From the NCBI GenBank assembly GCA_947650285.1, contig CANTFL010000483.1:1-64000 (forward strand): a stretch of DNA of 64,000 nt. Direction: 5' to 3'. This document shows, one piece after another, positions 21,701-33,700 of the stretch. The first letter of the stretch is position 1; each line of letters starts with the position of its first letter. This DNA comes from Hyaloperonospora brassicae (lineage: Eukaryota > Oomycota > Peronosporomycetes > Peronosporales > Peronosporaceae). The notes under the pieces were generated by a model. The model made no database searches and was not told the origin of the DNA. It was given only the letters and a program-made list of their open reading frames with translations. The translations under genes and the position numbers were made by a program.

Positions 21701-22580
21701 AGGCACGGATGCAGAAAATACATCCGTGAATTCGATCAGAACCTTATACAAAGGATTTGCCTGAAGCGACTCCCAGGATTCAGCGTGTATAGCTCAATCC
21801 AAGCCATCTCACTGAAGACTTAATTGTCCATCGATGAGCTGCTCAAAACTCGTTAGTTTATAGCAAACACCACTGCCTACCGTCCGTCGGTGACGCAATC
21901 TTCCTCTGCGACGAGGACACAATATACACTTGACTTTGCCACCATAAAGACCACGTAATTACCGTTTTGGTTCAAAGTCGGGTAATTAAATGGTCTCTGG
22001 AGCTAACTTTGAAGGTACAATGAGATAAAGCGTTTAAGTTCCAACGCTTGAAACGTCATTGAACAAGACGGTCAGTGTATCAAATAATTTTTAGAAAGTC
22101 ACATCTACATGCTGCTGGGGTTCTTTAACTCAGCGTTTTCTAAGCGTGTCTGCGCAGACATCTTTATTATATCATTATTTATGGTAGAATGGTTGTCGAT
22201 TCGGGATAACCGTCTTGCAGTCTCTTGGCAACCCATTTCTTTTCATCAGGATGCTGCCGTCCCGATATACATTTATATCCCGTTCCCCTCAATTTTCTTC
22301 GAGTAATGGAATTCCGAATACACTTTCTTCACGGTAATTGATGTGCCGGTCGATAGGCGCACTGTCATCCGCGTTGGAGGGGTCTCTCGCTAAATGAATT
22401 TGAGTCATCCTTAAAATAATGATAGGCAACGAATAATTTTACTCGACGACCCACAGTACACTAGGGCGCAAAGTGAAAAGTCCATTGTCACTAGCAACGC
22501 CAAGGTGAAGAAGAATACCTCATCATCAGGTGCTGAGACAAAAAAGTGACTGTGTGTCGGGAGCAATTTTCGTCAAGAGA
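18730..22580 (-). pseudogene. pol: pol remnant of element B
   Basis: Fragments collinear with the intact pol include the post-integrase region (18753-18944), the integrase core (19537-19815, with N-x-G-I-L-L-F-S-N-R-F-S-K-M and D-Y-P-E-T-N-G-Q-T), RNase H and RT parts (about 20440-21560, including the S-Y-F-D-D-V-F active-site box on the minus strand near 21180) and the protease side near 22000-22560. Many stops and frameshifts occur. ORFs of 60-100 codons in this range are pieces of this pseudogene or its shadow. Confidence 0.75.
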
Positions 22581-22599
22581 TATGCTACTTTCCTGATGT

Positions 22600-23740
22600 T
22601 GCAGGATCAGTAGGGCGCCCGCCCCTACAGGCCCCGGACTTTTTGCGGGTCCGCCTTGCTTCTCCATCTTTGCAATAGCACCGGATCCTCGTTTTTAAAC
22701 TTTCCTAGCTGGTGAACGGTCACTTCGCTTAGTACCGCGAGGTTATAACTGGGACACTGGGCATCCATATGCGTTATGTTCTAACTTGTAATAGAAACGG
22801 CAACATTGCAATCGCTTGTCGTTGGAAGAGACAATAATTGCACTATACATAACTGAAGCCTATAGGCTCAGAGCCTCCGACCGCTAATTGTCTGTGGACG
22901 ATATAAATTTATTGTAGTGTGGGCCTATCTCAAACTAAAGTCTTCCTACTCCGCAGCGCAGATACCGTCTTCAGCTCTCCGCGGAATAGGTTGTCCCTGA
23001 CAACACCATTTACAATCCCCTAAATGAATATTGTGGCCAACAAAATTTACATATATTGCTCGCTATAATGCAACTTGCAAGGAAACTCGCATATAATGCG
23101 TATGCGTAAAACTATAGCTTACCCAGTTTAAGTTTTAAATGCCCTGATATAGTCCTGAACTCTGCCCTCGGCGGCTCAAATGTTTCGCTGAGCAGAGTCT
23201 CGGAGATTTTTAACGACCCAGACACATTCGCGACATACAATTTAAGGTTCAGGGCCCAATTTCTAGCATTCTCTGCCAAGTTTGACTGAGCAAATGCTAC
23301 TTATAATCGATCATCGTCGATGTGACGAGCCTTGATGGATCCGTATATCTCGCGAACCATCTAAACAGGGAGTATTCCTCGATTCAGCGAGTTGAATGAT
23401 TTCTAACTTGAGAGTGTCCCGTCGACGCGTGATCACCGAAACGGCGGACTTAGACCATTGCTGTCTCATCATTATAGTCATCTGTTTATCGTGTTGTCGC
23501 AACAAGACCACCTCCGTTCGCGACTTATCAAGTTCTCGTTGCAACCACTTTTAATGGCGGAAGACTGCTGTTCCCTGTTTTTTGAGAACAGCATGGCCTA
23601 GGCAGCTTCTTCGCCAACGATTGGTCTCATTCGTCTGTACACTCTTCATTTAATATCGCTCAGATAGGAAACATTTTTTCGATTTCCGTCACAGCTGACG
23701 CCTCCAACATCGTTTATCATGTTCGTATTGGGCGACGCGC
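22600..23740 (-). pseudogene. gag: gag remnant of element B
   Basis: Minus-strand sequence is collinear with the intact gag. The zinc-knuckle end lies near 22620-22800 and the Q-R-E-L-D-K-S-R-T-E-V frame (23311-23544) matches the coiled part of Gag before the capsid. The gag-pol junction keeps an A-rich slippery-like stretch and the GCCCTACTGATC arm of the downstream hairpin near 22605-22650. Confidence 0.65.
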
Positions 23741-23776
23741 ATGTGGCCCTAAAAAAGTTTACAAACTGCTCTCAGG

Positions 23777-24209
23777 TGTAACAGGGCACCGAAAGCTACT
23801 TACTGGACCACCAGTGCGGAGTCAATTCTCAATGACAACAGTGAATTTCAGTTCCCTGATACCTCTATACGCTGTACAGAGGAAGGATAAACGACTAAGG
23901 CAAAGACTATGGTCGTAGAAAAAGTAAAACTGTTATTTAATATAATTAAGCCTAATATATCTGTGCTTAATTTGTCCTAAATCAATTATACCATCATAAA
24001 TAAACGTATCATGACGTCTACCCACCACCTGCGCGCCTCGCAGCGATTGGTGGCTTAATAAAACACAATATCAACCAATGGGTAGACCTTTGGTTCATCT
24101 CGACAATATCACAGTACTAAGTGCTATTGTTAAAAGCATTTTAACATAATCTATTCGTTATTACCATTTCTTATAATGGTGATTTCATGAAACGGGCTAC
24201 CCGGGTAGC
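23777..24209 (-). repeat. Element B 5' LTR (right copy)
   Basis: 433 bp, starting TGTAACAGGGCACC and ending ACCCGGGTAGC next to the TGGG duplication. It carries the alternative set of diagnostic bases (TACTTACTGG, AGTGCGG, ATTCTC, TACGCTGTACAG, CCTAAATC, ACAATATCAC). Confidence 0.85.
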
Positions 24210-25318
24210 TGGGAGAGAGTCAACTTCCCCACATAGCTACTGAATGTCCGTGTACGAAAGTCACGAAAGCATGAAGTACAGTGCACGCATTCAACATATT
24301 TAATGATGAATTGGTACCGGCTCATGGACCAATAACGAGGATGGACTTGATCATCAATCGGATGACAAAGAGTAATATCTTTGCATCCATGTATCTGATG
24401 GATGGCTTCTATCAGATTCTTCCACTCAAATGGAAAATTCCATTCAAAGAAGTCATAATATCCAGCGGTATACTCTGGGAGGATCAAGGTATGCACCATA
24501 CGCTAGCACATCTATGCTAACACATCTATTACAATTGGTGCGAAGTTCACATCAAGTCATTTATATGATGCTATCGTTCAAAGCCAGGCCATAGATGGAA
24601 AGTCGGCCGTGAAATCGCATCGACTTCACGTCCGTAAGGTCCTTACAAATATGCTCGATCGTAAGTTATACGTCAATCCCTCGTTGTGTATATTTAAAGC
24701 TAGCGAAGTATCGCTATGAGTGCATCGTCGGTAAATAAAACGACGTACGCCCTGACCTCGAAACGATTAAGGCGACCCACGATTGACACGTTCTACTACA
24801 TGTCAAGGGGTTTCGAAGGAATTTTGGGCTAGCGACGTACTCGCGCATCTACTCCGAGATGGCCGTCTATTTATTCGTTTGTTGAAGAGAAACGAAAAGT
24901 GGTGGAGTATTGAGTATCAGCTCTTCTTTCAAGAAATCAATCAGAGCTTGATCCAATCGTCTACGATGGCGATTGCGACCATTCCAGTACAGACCATTCC
25001 ATGTGGTCTATGACGTCAGAGATTTTGAAATTAGCTGCGCGTTGATGCAGTATGATACACGCGGCATCGAGCGCTTTGTCTGGTATCAATCGCGTCATCT
25101 GCAATCCGCTGACCGCAACTATCAAGCGCATGACAAGGAACCATATGCCATGTAATATACACTGGCTATCTCCGCGTCTTCCTCGTAGAAGATACGCCCT
25201 TTGTCGTCTAGACGGACCATATGTCACAAAGCACGGCCGTGAACAATTTACAACTCGCGCGTAAATGGCTAGGTTGCCGTTGTTATTTGCAGACTATATA
25301 ATCTATCTGTAGGATATG
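24210..25318 (+). pseudogene. RT and RNase H remnant of relic A (left arm of the inverted duplication)
   Basis: The frame at 24281-24520 reads S-N-I-F-A-S-M-Y-L-M-D-G-F-Y-Q-I-L, matching the intact RT block SSMDLMDGFYQIL. The frames at 24783-25155 match the tether and RNase H (L-F-F-Q-E-I-N-Q-S-L, D-F-E-I-S-C-A-L-M-Q-Y-D, Q-S-R-H-L-Q-S-A-D-R-N-Y). The RT active-site region itself is deleted or unreadable. Minus-strand ORFs here are shadows. Confidence 0.8.
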
Positions 25319-25437
25319 CCAGGACAAATCTACGCCGATGCTAATTCTATATCGTGCCGGACAAATATTAGAGACGGCTGAGCCGTTCAACAGTAGGGAG
25401 ACTGTTTACTGTTGCGACATTGGCATTAATAGGATTA

Positions 25438-27747
25438 CAGTCTTCCCTCTGCTAGCTTATAGACTTGGTGGAAGGCAAATCTTATAACATAGCAGAGGTT
25501 ATTCCATAGCAGAGATATGCTGCGGAAAAATTATTAATTTAATTAATTAAAGAATCAAAAACGCAACAAACCTCCAGGCTTCCAAAACCTGTCTGTCACG
25601 TGCCACGTGCCCTTTGACGATTTTGTGATTTTGGTTGCCCCACCAGTCTCTGGTGATTTTGATATCTCTGGTTAAGAAGTTCCACCAACTGTACCTTGCT
25701 CACTCACAACAGATGTCGCAGATACGTCTTACCAACGAGCAGAAGCTGCGCATCTGCAAGCACCAGGATGCTAACCCGCGCATCACCCAGACTGCCCTGG
25801 CGGCTTGGACAAAGGACGCCTTTGACCTCCAGAAGGCACTTTCCCAGGCAGCGATCAGCAAAATCATCAAAAAAGGAAGGAGCTTGAGGCAATGGACACC
25901 ACTAACCTCAGCGCTAAGCGTCCTCGGACTGTCCAGCACCCAGATATGGAGGAGGCCGTCGCCTTCTGGGTCTTGCAGTGCCAGCACCGTGGGGTCGCAC
26001 TCACTGGAGATCTCATACGGGCCAAGGCTCAGACTTTTGCGGGATCAATGGGCGTCTCGGAGGAAAACATCCGCTTTTCGAATGGGTGGCTCCACAAATT
26101 CCAGCAGCGCCACAAACTGCGAGCTGTCCGCATTCATGGCGAGAGTGGCTCAGCAGATATGGGCGCTCTAGAGGAGGGTCTTCCACACCTCAAGGCAGTG
26201 GTTGCTGGTTATACTCCACGTGACGTGTACAACATGGACGAAACTGGTAGGTCTGAGAATACAGTACAGTACTGTACTCATTGTACAGTATAGAAGCATC
26301 TCAAAGGCTCACTTTCTGTTCAGGTTTGTTCTACAGTATGACGCCCGACAGAACGATTGCCCAGCAAGAGGTCGAAGGGTTTAAAAAAGACAAGGTACAT
26401 TATTGCTCTCATCTTGGTTTCCTGCGTTTCTCTGACATTAACAACTATTCTAGACGCGCATCAAAGTTGCTCTCACGGCAAACGCTGATGGATCCGACAA
26501 ACCCCCGCCGTTCTTCATTGGACACGCCAAAAAGCCGCGGTGTTTTGAGCGCAAGACAGCTGAGCGACTGGGCTTTCTCTACCACAACAACAAGAAAGCC
26601 TGGATGACTGGCATACTCTTCCAGGAATGGCTGGGAGACGTCGACAAAAGTATGAAGGTAATTTGGGGCATGCCTTGAACATCATCGTTGTGGTACAGTA
26701 AATGAGGTTTGAATAACGCGTTGACCACAGCAAAAGGATAGAAAAATCCTGCTTCTCATGGACAACGCTCCTTCACACATTGTTGCTGACCTGGAACTCA
26801 CCAACATCACGGTCCAGGCTCTTCCTCCTAATACGACTTCAAAGGTCCAACCCATGAATGCTGGGATCATTGCCGCATTCAAGAGGCACTACCGCCGGCT
26901 GCATCTGCAGAATGCCTTGGACCGTGACGAGCGCGGAGAAACCAACCTTTACAAGGTTGATCAGCTCACGGCCATGCGTTGGTCGCTGGCTGCGTGGAGC
27001 GAGATTTCCAGTGCCACAATCGCCAACTGCTTCCGTCATACGGGACTCATGGACGGTCCGGCTCTGCCGACTGGTGGGGGTGAAAACGAAGCCGGCACTG
27101 TTGGCCAGCAGGCCCAGCAGGAGGCAACAGCTGCTGCAGTACAGGAGCAGCGCGTGGAACAGGATCTTGTTTCGGCGCTGGAAAGGCTCCCGCTCCGCAA
27201 TTCCATGTCGATCGCTTCTCTTCTTAATCCGGCTGAGGAGGAGGAGACGGCGCATGCGGAGCTGACCGATGCCGAAATCATCAAGCTTGTTGAGGATCCG
27301 TATGGGGAGGAGGAAGGTGCTGCTGAGGCGGAGGAGGAGGTGGAAAAGCATTCGAAGGCTGAAAAGCTTGCCAGCCTTAGTCTATCCATCGACCTTCTCG
27401 ACCTTTCTCAGGAGTCCCATCGTATAGCTCACCGCACCCTTCGCCAAGTCCAAGCTGATCTCCGTAGTGCGAGCACCACTCAGGCCACACTTGATTCCTG
27501 GCTGAAGTAGTTTCCTCTCCTCTTTCCACTCCTTTCTTGCAGTGAATAACAAAAAAAAGGTTCTGCGTACAATATTTCTGCTCACGGCGGACAAAAATAT
27601 TCCCTCTGATAAGTTGTATTTGGCCCTCAGGCTATTCCGTATAACTCATTCCGTAGTCACCATAAAACGAGGTCGGTGGAGACCGAATCCTATAACTTAC
27701 CGGAGGTTATTCCGTAGCCGGGGATAACTTAGCAGAGGGAAGACTGT
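25438..27747 (+). mobile_element. Pogo-family DNA transposon with TA target duplication
   Basis: The left end CAGTCTTCCCTCTGCTA (from 25438) and the right end TAGCAGAGGGAAGACTG (to 27747) are perfect inverted partners. TA stands on both sides (25436-25437 and 27748-27749), as expected for pogo/Tc1-mariner insertion. Subterminal copies of GGTTATTCC-TAGC occur at both ends. The 2.3-kb element holds one intron-containing transposase gene. Its target is the RNase H to integrase linker of relic A, which resumes at 27750. Confidence 0.92.
25713..27510 (+). pseudogene. Pogo transposase, four exons, with one frameshift and a catalytic D-to-N change
   Basis: A CENP-B-type N-terminus starts at the ATG at 25713 (R-L-T-N-E-Q-K-L-R-I-C). 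The frame then changes by -1 near 25870-25890 and continues as the second HTH (A-V-A-F-W-V-L-Q-C-Q, S-N-G-W-L-H-K-F-Q-Q-R-H). Three GT-AG introns at 26247-26323, 26395-26453 and 26658-26730 must be removed to join V-Y-N-M-D-E-T-G (first Asp), R-I-K-V-A-L-T-A-N and L-L-L-M-D-N-A-P-S-H (second Asp). The third catalytic position is Asn (codon 26857-26859, in V-Q-P-M-N-A-G-I-I), where the family has Asp. An acidic Glu-rich tail precedes the TAG stop. Frameshift and D-to-N together argue that this copy is dead. Confidence 0.85.
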
Positions 27748-27749
27748 AG

Positions 27750-28040
27750 TTTAAACAGTTTTGACTTTGCCCGCAAGGCTTACATAGGAGACAAGGAACT
27801 CGAACGTTTGATGGTTTACCTCGCGACCTCATCCTGGTTTTTATTAATTTTATTGGCATCATGTCATTCTAAGTCGGATCGGTATGCCACTCGCAACGGG
27901 ACGATGTTGTTACAGAGGCGATGCCGGCGACTCACCTCGCTTCGATGTTTCCACTCAAGAAAGTTGCGCGTGCGCATCATGTATGACTGCAATTCTTCAT
28001 TTGTAGTGGACATCGCGGTATATAAACGATTGGTATTAAA
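27750..28040 (+). pseudogene. Integrase zinc-region remnant of relic A
   Basis: The sequence reads in plus orientation like the intact pol around residues 900-980: A-R-K-A-Y-x-x-D-K-E-L matches VRKAYAEDKDL, S-D-R-Y-A-T-R-N-G matches SSDRYSTRNG, and L-R-V-R-I-M-Y-D-C matches LRLRIMYEC. It continues exactly where relic A stops at the left pogo end. Similarity is lost after about 28040. Confidence 0.7.
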
Positions 28041-30700
28041 TGTCATATGATGTATTTGAGTATGATTGATCATTATAAAATTATGGATGGGATATATAAA
28101 TATATATTATTCTGGCTGACATAGAGTACGAGAGTGAGTATCGGTCCCCGGGCGAAGGTGAAAAGATCACAAAGGTAATATAGATCGATCTATCACTAAC
28201 GCCAAGATATCGACCGACCGTTTGTGTTGATATAGATGTGGTCCTCATGTATAATGACACCCGGATGTACATGGTGTACACTTGGCATAAGCCGTGACAC
28301 TTTTATATATGCTGAGTCGTAGGAACTAACTCTGGTTATGTTAACATTAACATAGTTTGACTTGATTTTGAAGACACGTTTCGTCCTCTTTATAGGATAT
28401 GATCATTGGCCACCCGCCTTTAAGGATGTCTGCATTGTTTAATCTAATTATATCCCAGCATAGTGTCACCAGGAATAAGGAACGCTTAATTTAACCTGAA
28501 CTGAGATCAGATGCAGGTACGACGAATAGGATAAGGTGCACGATAGCGATGTAGCTCAAGAATTCAAATGATTAAGCAATATAGCGTCCATGCACTTAAC
28601 AAAGCGGTCCCCATAGACCGGGGTACCCATTGCCAAAGATTGACCCTATTGAGTGCACAATTCTGCTCGATCGGCTTCACACCATTTCCAGCCACGAATA
28701 AGTTCAACGTCGATTTTAGTCCACCGAAAGGAATTGTGGCAAAGTCACTAATCAAATTTTCTACGAGGATCGGTGACCACATATTTGAGGTGCCACTTAC
28801 TGGTGGAGAATTAGACCACGGGACCTGGCGATCCAATGAGAGATGGGAGGCGATCCCGACGGAGAAAGACGATACGATCCAACTGTCGTCATACTGACGG
28901 GTATGGAACGATCTGAGACGGGGCGTGAAAAGGGATGATTCCCATGCTGCGATCTGGGACAAGGAATGATTGTAACGGTGCGATCTGGGACGAGGGACTG
29001 GATTGTACTAAACAGCTGATCTGAAGCAGAATTACTCTGGGAAAGGTGCATCTGGGACCAGACGATGCGAAATGACTCTGTGACAACGGTGTTGAAGTCT
29101 ATTAGATCGGTGACATTCTATACCGGGCTCCCAAAAGAAGTACTGATTTAGGTTAATTATGGACCGATCTGGAATTGTGGATGTTTGTGGGAGTCCGTGG
29201 GACCTTTGTAAGAACTATGGATGGTCCCATTGAGCAGATAGACCCTTGGGAATGGTATTGGAGTACACACAATGAACGGAAACGACATATAGGGCCGGAT
29301 CGCACTGTGTCGAGCCTCCTCGATCTCGAATTGGACGTCAGATCGGTCATGTTCCCTGCTGGTTATGGATATATCGATGATGGAGCTATCGTATGATGAT
29401 GTACATGCTCGTTGAAGGTCTATGAGAGATGTCCCAAAAGTTCAGACCGAAAGAGCCAGTGGAAGCCGGTCGAATGGACGTCGCAAAATGGATTTAGACA
29501 CATTCGGCATTTGGATACTATTTTGGACTTTTCGGTATCAAAATTGGGTATTTGGTACCGTATTTGGAATTTGGTCCTTTTTGGTGTCTAGGTACGATAT
29601 CGGGAGTATTGGCGCTATCTTTGGAGTACAGGTCACGAAATCTCGACACGTGTTCAAGGGGGCGGTCAATCTTAAAGGTGATACCGACTTGAAGAGTGAC
29701 CTACGGTTGGGAATAGGCTTAATGATAGGTCGGATATTAATTTGGTTGGTTAATAAACAGACTTGAACTCTACTTCTTCTGCTCACGACGCACGTTCCCC
29801 TCCCCTCTTCTCCGGGCAAGATTGATTTGGCTTCCCCGGCGGGTCAAGGCGCGCGTGTTACAAGGACACAGAAGACCGATCTTGGATTGTTGGCCAAGAT
29901 CGAGAAGAGCGATCTCGGGATATTTGGCCCGGATCGATCAAGTACTCACACTCAACTCAACTGCTAGGGTAGCAGCAACATCAGGAAAAGGAAAAGGACA
30001 TTGGTTACAAGATCGCGAGGCAGCTCAAGTGGTCAGAAGATCTGGACAAGGAGTTCAAGACAAGACCGAGCAAGACCGAAGCGATCTACAGGGCAGATCA
30101 GCACGTTTCATTTTGGCGAAACAAGCAACCGATCCACCCATATTGCGCACTTCCGGCAAGATCGGCCGATCCCGAGACTAGATCGGACCGATCCCAACGC
30201 AAGATCGACGCAAGACAACTATTTGCTGAGTGAAGATTTCCGCACAGCGAAGACCCCGATCCCGAAGACAAATCGAGATCGGTGTGATTCAAGATCGAGA
30301 TCGCGACATCGCCCAAGAGTGACTGCCGCGACTCAAGATCAAGATCGCAGAACCCCGTTCGTGGTGTGAAGATTTCCGCACCGGAAGCGAACGCTCAACC
30401 CCAAACCCTCAGCGAGATCGACATCTCCCAAGGCCGTTACGAAGAGCTCAAGCCAGCCCAACCGACGGGTACACAAGGTGAGCACAAGGTTATACAGCAA
30501 GGCACGGATCGGAGTACCCCCTCCGTGAGTCGGCAAGTCTGGGCAAGTGGAAGATTGACACTCACTAAAGTAATTTTGTGAGATCGACTTCACCACAGAA
30601 TCTACACCCCTCTGCTGACGAGTACAAAACTTTAGCAGGTCCTCACGTTTAAAAACGGAGAAACACCTCCGATAGTCCGTCTTCTAGGCGCCGGTCGCGA
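28040..30700. other. Decayed repeat region, GATC-rich, no gene supported
   Basis: No recognised protein domain. 28800-30600 contains repeated CGATCTGGGAC-like phrases, and 29878-30420 holds 22 GATC tetramers by my count. 29500-29625 is a TTTGG-rich low-complexity stretch. ORFs here (for example 28568-28897 and 30001-30369) have low-complexity or charged composition and no motif I can name. The AATAAA at about 29750 followed by a pyrimidine-rich stretch could be an old LTR end. Confidence 0.4.
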
Positions 30701-33700
30701 GTCTGTATTGCATCATTAATTTAGAAATATCTACTCTACCCTAAAATTATCGTGGGCAAAGTCGAACCGGGAACACCGCAATCATTATAGAGAAGATGTC
30801 AAGTTTGAGAGTGAGACCGAAGTTGGAGCGTCCGAGGTAGGGGTCTCGTTGCAGATGCGGGCCTCTAAATATCCCCAAATCGTCAAAGGTGCAAAGGGAC
30901 GCTGAAGGAAACATCATGCAAAAGAAATAAAGGTGGTCGATTTGGAAGAGAAACCTCGACTCAAATCCAAAAAATATTAGGGTACCACCGTGGAGCGTGA
31001 TACAAGGTTTTCTTTGTTAAATGTATATTATAAAAAAACAAACTACTTTTATTTATGAAGCACTACAATCGAGTCAAAGTAGAATTAATCGTAGCGTGGA
31101 ATATTGTATATGCTATCATGGGATCGTGCCAATTTCGATAGCGCTCCAAACGTTGGCCACGAACTTGATTAAAATGACGGATCATGATTACGCGAAACGA
31201 TTGGTACAAGATTGGCATGTTAAACCTACTTGGGGAAAAATATCAAGAGACCAAGGAAAGGATGTTGGCGTCGAGAAAGGTTTTTTCATTAAGACTTTAA
31301 ATGCACAACTGGTTGAGACATTGATATTACCGATGCCAGCTGTTATAACAACATCAAACCATCGGAACCGATACATGGTCTTTCTCAACTGCTGCACGAC
31401 CACGGATTTACGACTTGAATATATGATTTGATAAGTAGACGCTGCTGTGGTACGACCTCGACCTAGAGATTGATGTAGATCAATTGTTAATTTCTGAGTA
31501 AGTGCGTTGATGACGAATCTAAAATTTTGCTGATTAGGCGATCAAGACAAACACTGATAGACTGATCAGATAAGAATGATCAAGTGTTTACGCCTACCGC
31601 TTACATGCCAAAATGGTAACATAAAGGATCTTCGCAGTAAGCGCCCGCGGTATCTGACAAAAATTCGAGATTTAAAAACCATTGGCGTACATTATTCAAC
31701 AATGTCTGGTGCAACATTAGTACATGTCAGGTCGACCCGAGTTTGAGCCAAGCAAAAGATATTGACGCAATTATACCTACGATAAGAATATAACGCCATA
31801 TGATAAGAAGCGATCGTACTTTAAAGCAGCCGAGAAAAATTAAGAAGAAATTTAACAATTAATGGCCCTACAGACCGCTGGATGGTCGACGGTAGGTGCC
31901 GCACCTAAATCGAAAGAAATTACAAATGTCAGATTAGAATGAGTTGAGCCATAGCGTTATAATCAATCCTTCATATATAAATCGCACGACTTAGTAATAT
32001 AATGACCTAAACCGACCCTTCATAGCCGCTACAGAAGCTGATCCAAGAGGTAGATTAGCTGCGAAGAGGCTTGAAGTATCGGCGATTACTTCTAAGAAAA
32101 ATTCATTTGAACGCGAAAGAGAAGAAGATCGAGCCAGGAGCTGGATCGACAGAGTCAAATATACATTCTTAGGCTAGCATGCATACATGCTGACACGTAT
32201 TTTGTATACAAAGGCCTGCTAGCGAATTTAAGGTGAACCTCGTACAGCCATATATGTAGATCTACTCGACGTAAGTGAAACCCATTACTGATGCTTAAAA
32301 AAATATGGAGGACATGGCGCATCAATTAGACATACATAATATTATTCGCGGAAGCGATCGGATAAGACGCCACTGAACAACCAGTAGCGTTATAAGCCTA
32401 GCGGCAATCAATGCAAAATTCTAATTTGATAAAGGACGCCGACTATACGACGCAATCATGTTTAACAACCTTTTTAAAACATAGGAGGATCGCGATCTTT
32501 CCAATAAAATTATGTATTTTATGTATGATAAGGTCGATAAAACAGAAGAAATGCTACAAGTTTATCAGGTATGGAAGACCTGACAGAATAATATACACAG
32601 GACTGAATAAGACCAGCGAATGGCTGACATCTCTGGCCCAGTACCGTCAAAACTAAGTTTAGCTATAGGGTCGGTACGAGCTGATTAATATGTAAAAGAC
32701 TGTCAAAATTAGAATCCATTGATTTAAATGGTGTGCGATAACAAAGATTTGGATCATTTGGGTCGTTTTTTTATTGTCGTGGTCGAATAAGTGAGATGAA
32801 TCCTAGGGATAAATCGGATTGCGATGAGCGATTGAGAGCTTAAACTCGTTGCAGATGCATTAAACATCATGATCGAGAATGATTTTAAAGATTGCCTAGC
32901 TCCAATGTCGTCGCGAAAGGGACATCGATCAGAACCTATTCCACGTATGCACCGATAGTAAAAAATATGTATGAGAGTGCCAATTGTCGTATGAAATATA
33001 TAAACAAAGTATTTGCAAGTGGTATGTGCCTTCCAGGCATGCCGAATGTTCCTCCCATATGGAGGACATATCAAACTTGGAGACGCGCCAGGTAGAAATT
33101 AGTTCAAATCGAGCGTTGTCGGATCTGCATTCTAGCATTTGTCATAATAATGGTAAATGATCACTAAGCGAAGTACTGGATAGATCTAATCCTATTACAG
33201 GTGATGCTATTCGATTTGTCACCTCAATGGCAAGTGTAAAAAGAGAGGAAGAATGCAAATGATGGTCCGTTTAGACCATGCACTATCTCGTGTCGTGGGG
33301 AACGCATGGCTATCTTAATTGCAACATGTTCTAAAAATGATTTTTAACGCCAAAATGTAAACAACATCAACAATAAAAAAGCATTGTGCTCTTTTTTTAG
33401 GCCACATTACCTCTTTACTCTAGTGCGAAATTGTGTTGATTATCACCACTATTTCACATGTAAGGTAGGGTGAAGTATTGGTGATGGTCAAACCTAAGTG
33501 TGCGTATAAATTGGCGTGATGCGCGTACAGCATTTGGACGGACCAAGGTCAAAATTACATTGGACGGTTCGTGCAGATATTTTTCAACGCATTGGTCAGT
33601 GATTAAGTCGATCAAGAGAGTATGAGAGAAATAAACTAATGTTTTAGCATGGATACATATAAATTTTGCCGAAGGAATTGTATGTTTATTCGGACAAGTT

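Larger units (their letters stand above)
16619..24209 (-). mobile_element. Gypsy element B, decayed, complete with two LTRs
   Basis: Two 433-bp LTRs (16619-17051 and 23777-24209) enclose minus-strand gag and pol remnants and a plus-strand antisense ORF remnant, in the same layout as the intact element at 36152-44130. A 4-bp duplication TGGG flanks it (16615-16618 and 24210-24213). It is inserted into the RT start of relic A. The LTRs differ at about a dozen visible sites, so the insertion is old relative to the 36152-44130 element. Confidence 0.85.
16121..25318 (+). repeat. Left member of an inverted duplication (partner 50345-52387)
   Basis: Outside the interior of element B, this segment and the reverse complement of 50345-52387 match at roughly 97 percent by eye over about 2.04 kb (five differences in a 160-base sample). 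Similarity begins abruptly at GAGTGAATAAG (16121) and ends abruptly at GTAGGATATG (25318). Since relics A and C have diverged strongly elsewhere, this stretch was copied from one to the other after most of the decay. Confidence 0.85.
13350..28040 (+). mobile_element. Gypsy relic A (plus strand), interrupted by two nested elements
   Basis: Collinear fragments in plus orientation match the intact Gypsy proteins of 36152-44130: gag (14014-15180), protease (about 15430-15720), the pol linker (16121-16618), RT and RNase H (24210-25318) and the integrase zinc region (27750-28040). Element B occupies 16619-24209 and a pogo element 25438-27747; removing both restores collinearity. All fragments carry many stops and frameshifts, so the element is long dead. 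Its 3' end after 28040 is not recognisable. Confidence 0.8.

Noticed and set aside
24197..24499. 100-codon minus-strand ORF, repeated at 51167-51469
   Set aside because: Antisense shadow of the RT remnant; its conservation is explained by the recent inverted duplication.
28568..28897. 109-codon plus-strand ORF that might be a retroviral-type protease
   Set aside because: No D-T/S-G-A motif and no neighbouring gag or RT remnant; probably chance in a decayed repeat.
33525..33610. Possible integrase core (W-T-D-Q-G-Q-N-Y) in AT-rich DNA
   Set aside because: Only one short phrase, no flanking integrase motifs or collinear pol fragments.
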